The notes below the pieces were generated by a model. The model saw nothing but the letters and a program-made list of their open reading frames with translations, was not told the DNA's origin and searched no databases. Made by a program: the position numbers and the translations under genes. From assembly GCA_903851195.1 (NCBI GenBank), contig CAINNJ010000067.1, positions 1 to 64,000 of the forward strand: a stretch of 64,000 bases of DNA, written 5' to 3'. This DNA is from an uncultured Acidobacteriia bacterium (GTDB lineage: Bacteria; Acidobacteriota; Terriglobia; Bryobacterales; Bryobacteraceae). Below are positions 16,589-24,460 of this stretch, piece after piece (position 1 is the first letter of the stretch; each line of letters opens with the position of its first letter).

Positions 16589-17542
16589 ATGCGGCTACGA
16601 GTCCTCTATCACGATCACTGTTTCGATGGCGCAGCCTCCGCTGCGTGGTTCAGCCGTTTTATGCGGGGGGCATTTTATCCCGACGCGGTGTTCCAGTACA
16701 CCGGCATGGCGCACCGGGCCAGCCAGATCTTCGAAGACAGCCTCTTCGACGGCGATGAAAACGCCATCGTGGATTTTAAGTACTCGAACAACGACAAGCT
16801 CACGTGGTGGTTCGATCATCACCAGAGCGCGTTTTTGACCCCCGAAGACATGCGCCATTTCCAGAGCCATCCTTCGGAGAAGAAGATGTTCGATCCGTCG
16901 TTCAAGTCCTGCACGCACTATATCCGGACCAAGGCGGAGGAGAAATGGGGCTTTACGGCGCCGGATCTGGACAATCTGGTGCACTGGGCCAACATTATCG
17001 ACGGAGCGCAGTACGCGGATCCGCGCACGGCGGTGGAACTGGGCGCGCCGGCGATGAAGCTCACGCTGGTGATCGAGGGCTCAAAGGGTTCGGAGACCGT
17101 GCAGAAGATCATCGGTCTGATGCAGCGCATGCCGCTGGCGGAAATCGTGGAACAGCCGGAAATTCAGGAGATTTATAAACCGCTTTACGAGCGTCACCTG
17201 AAGTCTCTGCAGATTATTCGTGAGAAAGCGGACGAAACGGGAGGCGTGATTACGTTCGACCTGACCGGATACGATCTGGAGGGCTACAACAAGTTCATCC
17301 CGTATTATATTTATCCGAACGGCGTGTACACGGTCGCGGTGAGCCCTTCGAGTTTCCGGACGAAGATTTCCGTGGGGTCGAATCCGTGGTCGCCGATTGA
17401 GCCGACGCATAACCTGGCGACGATCTGCGAGCGCTACGGGGGCGGCGGTCACGCGCGCGTGGGAGCGATCAGTCTGGAACCGGGCCAGGTGAGCGAGGCC
17501 CGGCGGATCGCGGCGGAAGTGGCCGCGGAACTGCGCAGCTAG
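16589..17542 (+). CDS. DHH/DHHA1-family phosphoesterase
   Basis: A 317-residue protein with the DHH signature WWFDHHQSAF near residue 75, an N-terminal metal motif YHDHCFDGAASAAWF, and a C-terminal DHHA1-like RNA-binding region with GGGGHARVGA. The family includes NrnA nanoRNase/pAp phosphatase and RecJ; this one is nanoRNase-sized. It probably degrades short oligonucleotides or related phosphodiesters in the cytoplasm. Its stop TAG overlaps the GTG start of the next gene by one base. The ATG was chosen because the conserved fold begins immediately. Confidence 0.82.
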   Translation: MRLRVLYHDHCFDGAASAAWFSRFMRGAFYPDAVFQYTGMAHRASQIFEDSLFDGDENAIVDFKYSNNDKLTWWFDHHQSAFLTPEDMRHFQSHPSEKKMFDPSFKSCTHYIRTKAEEKWGFTAPDLDNLVHWANIIDGAQYADPRTAVELGAPAMKLTLVIEGSKGSETVQKIIGLMQRMPLAEIVEQPEIQEIYKPLYERHLKSLQIIREKADETGGVITFDLTGYDLEGYNKFIPYYIYPNGVYTVAVSPSSFRTKISVGSNPWSPIEPTHNLATICERYGGGGHARVGAISLEPGQVSEARRIAAEVAAELRS

Positions 17543-18585
17543 TGCCGGTTCTGAGCGCATCCGCGCTTCGGGAGTGGACGGAGCGCGTGCTCCGGGCCGC
17601 CGGGGTCCGGGAAGACCACGCCCGTCTGGTGGCTGTATCGCTGGTGGCGGCCAGTCTGCGCGGGGTGGATTCGCATGGTTTTCACCTGCTGCCCAGCTAC
17701 CTGGAACAGATTGCGGCGGGCGATGTGGATCCGGCTCAGACCGGGGAAATCGCGACCGAATCCGGCGCGTGTCTGGTTTACGACGGATGTAATGGATTGG
17801 GTCAGGTGGTGGCCGATATCTGCTGCGGCCACGCGATCCGGCTGGCGCGCGAGTTCGGGCTCGGGATGGTGACGGCACGGGAGTCCAACCACTTCGGCAC
17901 GGCCGCATTCTGGGCGATGCGGATGGCGTCGCAGGGGCAGATCGGGCTGGTGTTCTGCAACGCTTCGCCGATCGTGGCGCCGTGGCAGGGCCGGGAGGGG
18001 CGGTTCGGTACCAATCCGATCTGCATGGCGGTGCCTTCCGGGCTGCACGATCCGTGGCTGCTCGACATGGCGACGACAACCGTGGCGGCGAACCGGATTT
18101 TCAAGGCGCACACCAACCGGGAGCCTTCCATACCCGCCGGCTGGGCGATGGACAAGGACGGCATCCCCACCACGAACACAGAGGCGGCTTACGGCGGTTT
18201 GCTGATGCCTCTGGGCGGTTACAAGGGTTCCGGGTTGGCAATGATGGTGGAGATCCTCTGTGGCGTGATCAGTGGCGGCGCGATGAGCACGCAACTGGGC
18301 GGATTGCGCGTGCGCGGGAAGAAGTTTCGCGCGAGCCAGACGTTTGTCGCGATCGACGTTCTGCGGATGCAGCCGGAGTTTCGGGAGCGGATCGACTGGC
18401 TGATCGGCGAGGTGAAGTCCGCCGCGCCTGCCGCGGGATTTGAAGAAGTGCTGGTCGCCAACGAGCCGGAATTGCGGATGGAGCGGGATCGGCTGCAATC
18501 GGGCATTCCGATTCCGGAGGGCACCTGGGCGGCGATGCTGGCCGGGGCGGCACGGCTGGGCGTCGCGGCGCCGGAAACGCTCTGA
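17542..18585 (+). CDS. Ldh-family NAD(P)-dependent 2-hydroxyacid dehydrogenase
   Basis: A 347-residue member of the malate/L-lactate/ureidoglycolate dehydrogenase (LDH2) family, unrelated to Rossmann LDHs. Diagnostic segments are GVDSHGFHLLPSY near residue 35, TARESNHFGTAAFWA around 110 with the catalytic His, and FGTNPICMAVPS. Members oxidise L-malate, L-sulfolactate, ureidoglycolate or similar 2-hydroxy acids; the substrate is open. Translation starts with GTG overlapping the stop of the DHH gene (TAGTG), so expression is coupled. Confidence 0.85.
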   Translation: MPVLSASALREWTERVLRAAGVREDHARLVAVSLVAASLRGVDSHGFHLLPSYLEQIAAGDVDPAQTGEIATESGACLVYDGCNGLGQVVADICCGHAIRLAREFGLGMVTARESNHFGTAAFWAMRMASQGQIGLVFCNASPIVAPWQGREGRFGTNPICMAVPSGLHDPWLLDMATTTVAANRIFKAHTNREPSIPAGWAMDKDGIPTTNTEAAYGGLLMPLGGYKGSGLAMMVEILCGVISGGAMSTQLGGLRVRGKKFRASQTFVAIDVLRMQPEFRERIDWLIGEVKSAAPAAGFEEVLVANEPELRMERDRLQSGIPIPEGTWAAMLAGAARLGVAAPETL

Positions 18586-18616
18586 TGCCGGGTTGCGGGG
18601 GCTGATAGAATCAGCC

Positions 18617-18826
18617 TTGATTCTTCGAAAATTCATTCCGGCGGCGCTGCTCGCCTTGGCGGCGGTGGGATTGTCCGGATGTGGCGCGAAGCATGAGGCC
18701 GTGCGGCGCTGCGTCGATGAGGACGGCAATAAGGTGGAGGACCGGAACTGCACGAATCCGCCACCCGGTTCGACGCATAAGTATGCCTGGGTTTATGCAC
18801 CGTCTCCCGGTAAAGAAGAGGATTAG
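18617..18826 (+). CDS. Small lipoprotein
   Basis: A 69-residue protein with an N-terminal lipoprotein signal (LRKFIPAALLALAAVGLSGC; lipobox LSGC). The mature part is short with two further cysteines (RRCVDEDGNKVEDRNC), resembling YgiB-like uncharacterised lipoproteins. TTG at 18617 is the only start that places the signal correctly. It sits 30 bp after the Ldh gene, and its stop is fused to REP-like copy 2. Confidence 0.65.
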   Translation: MILRKFIPAALLALAAVGLSGCGAKHEAVRRCVDEDGNKVEDRNCTNPPPGSTHKYAWVYAPSPGKEED

Positions 18827-18910
18827 TTCTTTGACCGGTTAACAGCACCGGTTTTCACCGGCGCTTTTGGCGGGTTTCCAACCCGCCGCAGGATTCCATC
18901 CTGCCCTACA
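18826..18910 (+). repeat. REP-like modular palindromic element, copy 2
   Basis: It starts at the last base of the lipoprotein stop with GTTCTTTGACCGG, then three palindromes: CACCGGTTTTCACCGGCG, GGCGGGTTTCCAACCCGCC and GCAGGATTCCATCCTGC, ending CCTAC. It shares the leader with copy 1 and the last two palindromes with copy 3. It lies between the convergent lipoprotein and metW genes. Confidence 0.8.
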
Positions 18911-18940
18911 TCAAGAGAATAACTTCACTTGGTGGAAGGT

Positions 18941-19564
18941 TTAGCCGAGGAGGAACACGGCCGTCTGCGCCAGCAGGTTCGGCATCGTTCCGACGCGCGT
19001 GGAACCGGAGAGGAAATACCGCTTCTCGATGGGAAACCCGCTGGTCCGGCAGAGATCCTCGAAGTCGTTGATGCTCAGAAAGTGGATGTTGGGCGAGTTG
19101 TACCAGTCGTAGGGGAAGAGCTTCGTCTTGGGCGCCTGGCCGGTGAACAGCATGGCGCGGCGAACGCTCCAGTGTCCGAAATTGGGAAACGACACGATGG
19201 CCCGCCGTCCCACGCGCAGCATCTCTTTTAAAACCTGCAGCGGACTGCGCGTTTCCTGCAATGTCTGGCTCAGGATGACATAATCGAAAGCTTTATCGGG
19301 ATAATCCGCCAGGCCTTCGTCGATATCGCCCTGATAAGCCGAAACGCCGCGCGCGATCGCTTTCCGGACCTGCGCCGCCTCGATTTCCACGCCACGGGCG
19401 AGAACCTGCTTGTTTTCGACCAGCCAGGCCAGCAGCGCGCCCTCGCCACAGCCGAGATCGAGCACGCGGCTGCCGGGCTGGACGATTTCGCCGATGATGC
19501 TGAAATCCGGCCGTTCGGCGAGGGAGACGCGAGGAAAGACGGGAGCCATGGTGTGAGCCGCCAT
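18941..19564 (-). CDS. metW: MetW, methionine-biosynthesis SAM-dependent methyltransferase-like protein
   Basis: A 207-residue MetW. The SAM-binding motif is VLDLGCGEGALL, and the family-typical stretches QGDIDEGLADYPDKAFDYVI, SQTLQETRSPLQVL and PYDWYNSPNIHFLSINDFE are all present. MetW pairs with MetX and is needed for O-acetylhomoserine formation in several bacteria; its own methyltransferase reaction is not well established. The ATG shares one base with the metX stop (TAATG), so the two are translated together. Confidence 0.92.
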   Translation of the reverse strand: MAAHTMAPVFPRVSLAERPDFSIIGEIVQPGSRVLDLGCGEGALLAWLVENKQVLARGVEIEAAQVRKAIARGVSAYQGDIDEGLADYPDKAFDYVILSQTLQETRSPLQVLKEMLRVGRRAIVSFPNFGHWSVRRAMLFTGQAPKTKLFPYDWYNSPNIHFLSINDFEDLCRTSGFPIEKRYFLSGSTRVGTMPNLLAQTAVFLLG

Positions 19565-20676
19565 TACGCCGCCCTCGCCATGCGGGCCGTGCTGGCGAGG
19601 AAGCCCCGCACGATTTCGGTCTGCTCCGCGATATCCACCAGGAAGGCGTCGTGACCGTAGTTCGATTGCAGGTCGCAATACGCCACGTCGCCGTTGATGC
19701 GGCGCAGCACGCGGACGATTTCCTGGGACTGATAAGTGGGATAAAGCCAGTCCGATGTGAAACTGATTACCAGAAAACGCGTGTCGGATTTCCGGAACGC
19801 TTCCGCCAGACGGCCGGTGCCGTTGGTGAGGTCGAAATAGTCTTCCGCTTTGGTTATATAGAGATACGAGTTGGCGTCGAAGCGGGAAACAAACTGATTT
19901 CCGCGGTAACGAAGGTAGCTTTCGACTTCGAAATCCACGCCGAAATCGAAGCCGAATTTTTCCTTTTCGCGCAGACGCCGCCCGAACTTCTCGCGCATGG
20001 ATTCATCACTCATGTAGGTGATGTGGCCGACCATGCGGGCCACGGAAAGGCCGCGCGCGGGCGGTTTGGTGTCGTAATAATCCCCGCCGGCCCAATCGGG
20101 GTCGGCCATGATCGCCTGACGGCCGACTTCATTGAAGGCGATTTGCTGCGCGCTGTGCCGCCAGGTGGTGGCGATGGGAATGGTGGAAAGCACCATGTCC
20201 GGGTAGCTGACCGCCCATTCGAGAGCCTGCATGCCGCCCATGGAACCGCCCGCGACACTGAGCAGACGCGGAATGCCGAGAGAATCGATCAGCATCCGCT
20301 GCAAACGGACCATGTCGCGGATGGTAATCACGGGAAACGTCAGGGCATAGGGCCGTCCGGTCGCCGGGTTTACGGAACCTGGTCCGGTGGTGCCCTGGCA
20401 GCCGCCCAGCACGTTCGAACAGATGACGAAGTAGCGGTCGGTGTCGAACGCTTTGCCGGGGCCGATCATGTTGTCCCACCAGCCCGGCTTTCCGGTCTCC
20501 TCGCTGATGCCGGCGGCGTGGGCGTCCCCGGTGAAAGCGTGGGTGATGAGAATTGCGTTGGACCGGTCCGCGCTCAGGCTGCCATAGGTTTCGTACGCGA
20601 TTTCAACGGGCGAAAGAGTGGCGCCGGAGTCCAGCGCGATACTGTCAAATCTGGCAGACTTTGTTTCAACGACCAT
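19564..20676 (-). CDS. metX: Homoserine O-acetyltransferase
   Basis: A 370-residue alpha/beta-hydrolase-fold acyltransferase. The nucleophile serine is in [13 protein letters not shown], the Asp in FTSDWLYP and the His in [29 protein letters not shown] is diagnostic of MetX. It acylates L-homoserine, the first committed step of methionine synthesis; acetyl versus succinyl specificity depends on active-site residues I did not resolve. The start is only 24 bp from the divergent AttH-like gene, which leaves no room for a SAM riboswitch. Confidence 0.92.
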   Translation of the reverse strand: MVVETKSARFDSIALDSGATLSPVEIAYETYGSLSADRSNAILITHAFTGDAHAAGISEETGKPGWWDNMIGPGKAFDTDRYFVICSNVLGGCQGTTGPGSVNPATGRPYALTFPVITIRDMVRLQRMLIDSLGIPRLLSVAGGSMGGMQALEWAVSYPDMVLSTIPIATTWRHSAQQIAFNEVGRQAIMADPDWAGGDYYDTKPPARGLSVARMVGHITYMSDESMREKFGRRLREKEKFGFDFGVDFEVESYLRYRGNQFVSRFDANSYLYITKAEDYFDLTNGTGRLAEAFRKSDTRFLVISFTSDWLYPTYQSQEIVRVLRRINGDVAYCDLQSNYGHDAFLVDIAEQTEIVRGFLASTARMARAA

Positions 20677-20700
20677 TCGGTGTCACCTCATGGTAACAGG

Positions 20701-21789
20701 ATGAAAAGAATACACAGGAGTTATCCGCTGTTCGCACTTTGCCTGCTTGCCTCCCCGGCCGGCGCCGGCGATATGGTGTACCGCGAGGCGGTGCCGGGCT
20801 ATCACTTCCAGTTTCCGGCGGATCACTTTGAACATGAAGATTTCCGCACGGAATGGTGGTATTACACCGGTAATGTGACAGATGCGAGGGGTGAACGGTT
20901 TGGTTTCGAACTGGTTTTCTTCCGGCAGGGCACGTCTCGGGGTTCCGGTCCGGCGCGCGGCCCCGTTTCGGCGTGGTCGGTCGACGACGTTTACTTGGCT
21001 CACGCCGCGCTGACGGATTCCGCCGGCAAAAAGTTCCGGTACGAGGAGCGGCTGAACCGGGGCGGACCCGGGCTGGCGGGCGCATCTTTCGACCAGCAGC
21101 GGATCTGGAACGGCAACTGGAGTTCCCGGTGGAAAGGGGAGCAGCAGACGCTGGATGCGGTGACCGACCAGTTTCGCTTCCACCTGGAACTGGATCCGGA
21201 GAAGCCGTTTGTCCGGCAGGGCGAGGATGGCCTGAGCCAGAAGTCGGATGGCCGGGGCCGGGCTTCCTACTACGTTTCGTTTCCGCGTCTTCGGGTGAAA
21301 GGTTCCCTCATAACCGGGTCCATTCCGACCGGCAGAGTGGCACATGAGGTGCAGGGGTCGGCGTGGATGGACCATGAGTGGTTCACCGGGCAGCTGGGGC
21401 CTCACCAGATCGGGTGGAACTGGTTCAGCGTGCAACTGGATGACGGGACGGAACTGATGCTGCTGGAGCTGCGCCGGGACGACGGGACGAAGGATACCCA
21501 TTCCGCGGGGACGTTTGTCGGCAGGAACGGCGCCGTGGTGCGTCTGCGGCAGCAGGATTTCACGCTGCAGCCGCTCTCGACATGGCGGAAGTATCCGGTG
21601 GAGTGGCGGATCAGCGTTCCCGCCCTGAAGATCGACCTGGTGTGCCGGGCGGTCCTCCCCGATCAGGAGCTCCGGCCGAAATTCGGCGGGCCCGTCTATT
21701 GGGAGGGGGCGGTGGATTATGCAGGATCGCAAAAGGGCAAAGGTTATCTGGAAATGACGGGTTATTACGGCGAGGCGGGCCTGCGATGA
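20701..21789 (+). CDS. Secreted AttH/CrtC-like lipocalin-domain protein
   Basis: A 362-residue protein with a signal peptide (RSYPLFALCLLASPAGAGD). Motifs of the CrtC/AttH (hydroxyneurosporene synthase-like, COG5621) family are present: FRTEWWYYTGNV near residue 60, YLAHAALTD, and GSAWMDHEWFTGQ around residue 220. The fold is a double lipocalin-like barrel. Known members include carotenoid 1,2-hydratases, but most secreted homologues are uncharacterised. Here the signal peptide and lack of carotenoid genes beside it argue against hydratase. The ATG at 20701 follows TGGTAACAGG. Its stop overlaps the next ATG (ATGA). Confidence 0.78.
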   Translation: MKRIHRSYPLFALCLLASPAGAGDMVYREAVPGYHFQFPADHFEHEDFRTEWWYYTGNVTDARGERFGFELVFFRQGTSRGSGPARGPVSAWSVDDVYLAHAALTDSAGKKFRYEERLNRGGPGLAGASFDQQRIWNGNWSSRWKGEQQTLDAVTDQFRFHLELDPEKPFVRQGEDGLSQKSDGRGRASYYVSFPRLRVKGSLITGSIPTGRVAHEVQGSAWMDHEWFTGQLGPHQIGWNWFSVQLDDGTELMLLELRRDDGTKDTHSAGTFVGRNGAVVRLRQQDFTLQPLSTWRKYPVEWRISVPALKIDLVCRAVLPDQELRPKFGGPVYWEGAVDYAGSQKGKGYLEMTGYYGEAGLR

Positions 21790-22205
21790 AGACTCTGAAA
21801 AAGGCGCTTCCGTTTCTTGGCATCGCGATCGCGATCGCGCTGATTTACGACGGCTGGATCTTCTATTCGCGCTGGAGCGCCGCCCGGGCGGACGAACGGG
21901 CGCGCGCCGAACAGGAAACGGAGCTGGCGCGGAAAACGCTGAAAATGCTGGGCGGCTCCGAGCTGAAGATCAATTCGTTCTACGGCAGCCCGGCGGCGCT
22001 CCGGAAAGGAACGGCCGCGAACATCTGCTACGGCGTGACGGGCGCGGCGCGGCTGCGGCTGGAGCCGCCGGTGGAGGAGGTCTGGCCGGCGCTCAATCAC
22101 TGCCTGCAGGTGAAGCCTTCCCGCGACACCGAGTACCGGCTGACGGCGGAGGATTCGGCGGGACATTCGGTGTCGGAAAGTTTCACCCTGCGGGTGTATC
22201 CGTAA
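21786..22205 (+). CDS. Membrane-anchored hypothetical protein with an Ig-like domain
   Basis: A 139-residue protein with an N-terminal transmembrane helix (KALPFLGIAIAIALIYDGWIF), a short charged helix (RADERARAEQETELARKTLK), and a beta-rich domain containing two cysteines (NICYGVTG..., LNHCLQVKP) and a final YRLTAEDSAGHSVSESFTL. The latter resembles single Ig-like/FN3-type domains common in acidobacterial surface proteins. It is translationally coupled (ATGA) to the AttH-like gene, suggesting a shared periplasmic role that is otherwise unknown. Confidence 0.7.
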   Translation: MKTLKKALPFLGIAIAIALIYDGWIFYSRWSAARADERARAEQETELARKTLKMLGGSELKINSFYGSPAALRKGTAANICYGVTGAARLRLEPPVEEVWPALNHCLQVKPSRDTEYRLTAEDSAGHSVSESFTLRVYP

Positions 22206-22416
22206 AAATCCTGGTCCGGAAAAGCGGCCCGCGGCGCCGAATAGATGCGATTATTTCTGAATTAGGAAAAAATCGTGACGCAGAGGCCAAAAACATTTCA
22301 CACACTCGCGGATTTTCCTGATATGATTTATGTCATCTTAGTGCGTTATTCAGAACAGGCGCCCCCAATCGCCGTTATTCGGGCGGTTCCGGACGGAACT
22401 TAACAGGATAAACCGG

Positions 22417-23118
22417 ATGATTCAACTTGCAGCGTACTCCATTTCCCCGGTGGCAGCAGCCGGGCTTGGCGCGATTCTGGACAGAGAACAAGACTTTCTG
22501 CTGTCCGCTGTGTTTCCCTGCCTCGATCTTCTCGAGGCGCACCTCAACGACATGCAGCCGGGAATGCTGCTGGTCGAAGTCACCCCTGAAATCGGGCTTG
22601 ACGAACTTCGGCGGCTGGTCGCGGGAGACCCCGCAAGGGCTGTTATTCTCTGGTTCGACGCGGCGTCGAGCGAATTCTTCTCGCAGGCGGTGAGTCTGGG
22701 GGTGAAGGGAATTCTTTGCAAACAGTCGTCCATCGAACAACACCTCGAATGCTTCCGCACGGTCGCGGAAGGCGGCATGTGGATGGAAAGCGACGTGCAG
22801 GGGCGGCTTCACTCGACGAACAAGGTGGCGCTGACGCGCCGGCAGCGCGAGATCATGGGGCTGATCGCGCAGGGCGTCAGCAACCGGGAAATATCGGCCG
22901 TATTAGGGATTAAAGAGAGCACTGTTAAAGTCTATTTGTCGATTTTATTCGACAAAGTCGGAGCCTCGGACCGCTTCGAACTGGCCCTGATCGCGCTGCG
23001 GAATATCGCCATGAATCAGACTTCGGCCGTCGCGGTCGCGACGCCGGGAGAGCGCGCGGTGCCGATCTACATTCCCGAATATCTGATGCGGGTCGCGCCG
23101 GCCGCGGGACGGGCCTGA
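22417..23118 (+). CDS. LuxR/NarL-family regulator with a degenerate receiver domain
   Basis: A 233-residue protein. Residues 1-115 have the size and pattern of a receiver, but the N-terminal acidic pair is missing and the phosphoacceptor Asp is replaced by Glu54 (GMLLVEVTPEIG); the distal Lys is kept (GILCKQS). A LuxR-type HTH follows: LTRRQREIMGLIAQGVSNRE and STVKVYLSILFDKVG. The C-terminal ~40 residues are variable. It should bind DNA without His-Asp phosphorylation. The 211-bp upstream region has a good -10 (TATGAT, 22322-22327) but no convincing -35. No sensor kinase is nearby. Confidence 0.85.
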   Translation: MIQLAAYSISPVAAAGLGAILDREQDFLLSAVFPCLDLLEAHLNDMQPGMLLVEVTPEIGLDELRRLVAGDPARAVILWFDAASSEFFSQAVSLGVKGILCKQSSIEQHLECFRTVAEGGMWMESDVQGRLHSTNKVALTRRQREIMGLIAQGVSNREISAVLGIKESTVKVYLSILFDKVGASDRFELALIALRNIAMNQTSAVAVATPGERAVPIYIPEYLMRVAPAAGRA

Positions 23119-23204
23119 GTTCCGGGGAAAACCCGTTGTCCGGGGGTTGGCGCCTCCGGACCGCCGCCTCGGGATAAAGTAGATTTCCAGAGGTGGAACA
23201 GTCC

Positions 23205-24260
23205 ATGAAGATCCGAGCAGCCGTCAGCCTGATGGCGGCCTTCGCATTGTCCCTGCCCGCGTTCGCGCAGGCTCCGGCGCCGCCGAATCCTGCGGGCCCG
23301 GGACGGCAGGGCGCGCCGCGCGTACAGCCCCCCCTGCCGCCGGGGCCGAATCCCAACTCCCAATATCGACTTGGCCCCGATTCCCTGCCCCAGGAAGGCG
23401 TTCCGAAAGGCGAGATACGCGGACCGTACACGCTGCCGAGCAAGGTGTATCCGGGAACGCAGCACACTTACTGGGTTTACGTTCCCGCCCAGTACGACCC
23501 CGCCGTTCCGGCCGCCCTCATGATCTATCAGGACGGCCAGGCGTTCAAGGACGAAAACGGCGATCTGCGCGCGCAAAACGTGATGGATAATCTGATATAC
23601 CGGCGCGAAATCCCGGTAATGATCGGAATATTCATCAATCCCGGGCGCACGCCGGAGCAGCCGGAACCAACGCCGCAGGAGTGGGGCGACCGGACCACCA
23701 ATCGTCCTACGGAATACAACACTCCGGACGACAAGTACGCTCGCGTGATCACCGAGGAACTGATGCCGGTGCTGTACAAGGAGTACAACCTTTCGAAGGA
23801 TCCCGAGCAGCACGGCATCGGCGGCTCCAGTTCGGGCGCGATTGCCGCGTTTTCCGTGGCCTGGGAACGGCCCAACGAATTCCGTAAAGTGCTGAGCAAT
23901 GTCGGCAGTTTCGTGAACCTGCGGGGCGGATACGTTTATCCCGAGCGGGTTCTCGAAAGCGAAAAGAAGCCGATCCGCGTCTACCTTTGCGACGGCCGCA
24001 ACGATAATCGCGGCATCGGCCGGGGCGGCGCGTATGACGAAAAGCGCGACTGGTTTTTCCAGAATGTGCGGCTGATGAAGGCGCTGACGCAAAAAGGCTA
24101 CGACGTGAACTATTCGTGGGGAATGAATCTGCACGGACAGAAGTTCGGCGGCGCCATCATGCCGGAGATGATGCGCTGGCTCTGGAGAGATGGCCCGGTT
24201 TCGACCGATCCGAATGACATGACGGAGCGATCATTTCGTCAACCGGCTAAGAAGAATTAG
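23205..24260 (+). CDS. Secreted esterase (enterochelin-esterase-like fold)
   Basis: A 351-residue alpha/beta-hydrolase of the putative-esterase (PF00756) type. A signal peptide ([17 protein letters not shown]) is followed by a Pro-rich linker. The nucleophile Ser is in [13 protein letters not shown], the likely acid in [11 protein letters not shown] and the His in LHGQKFGG. Homologues hydrolyse feruloyl-, acetyl- or siderophore esters. ATG at 23205 has AGGTGG ten bases upstream; a GTG at 23193 overlaps that site and is unlikely. The 3' end of the gene, including the stop, lies inside a hairpin. Confidence 0.85.
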   Translation: MKIRAAVSLMAAFALSLPAFAQAPAPPNPAGPGRQGAPRVQPPLPPGPNPNSQYRLGPDSLPQEGVPKGEIRGPYTLPSKVYPGTQHTYWVYVPAQYDPAVPAALMIYQDGQAFKDENGDLRAQNVMDNLIYRREIPVMIGIFINPGRTPEQPEPTPQEWGDRTTNRPTEYNTPDDKYARVITEELMPVLYKEYNLSKDPEQHGIGGSSSGAIAAFSVAWERPNEFRKVLSNVGSFVNLRGGYVYPERVLESEKKPIRVYLCDGRNDNRGIGRGGAYDEKRDWFFQNVRLMKALTQKGYDVNYSWGMNLHGQKFGGAIMPEMMRWLWRDGPVSTDPNDMTERSFRQPAKKN

Positions 24261-24328
24261 CCGGCCGTCAACCGGCCAGGCCTGTGGGCGGGTTTGCGAC
24301 CCGCTGCAGGATTACATCCTGCCCTACC
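24261..24328 (+). repeat. REP-like modular palindromic element, copy 3
   Basis: It starts directly after the esterase stop. Palindromes are GGCCGTCAACCGGCC, GCGGGTTTGCGACCCGC and GCAGGATTACATCCTGC, ending CCTAC as in copy 2. A further perfect 8-bp stem (CCGGCTAA at 24244-24251, TTAGCCGG at 24258-24265) spans the stop codon itself, so the element appears to have invaded or recruited the gene end. Confidence 0.8.
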
Positions 24329-24460
24329 TTGGGAGGACACTTTTAATCGCAGGTGTGAGCAGGCTTCCGGAACGGCCTGCTCGCGCGTGTGGTCGCCTAC
24401 ATTGGATGGGTTCCTGTTGCGGCCGCCGGTGTCCTGTTTGGTTATCATCGGGGCGAACCG

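Noticed and set aside
20677-20700. SAM riboswitch ahead of metX
   Set aside because: Only 24 bp separate the divergent starts; there is no room for an aptamer.
20701-21789. Carotenoid 1,2-hydratase CrtC
   Set aside because: A signal peptide and lack of carotenoid genes argue for a secreted AttH-like protein of unknown function.
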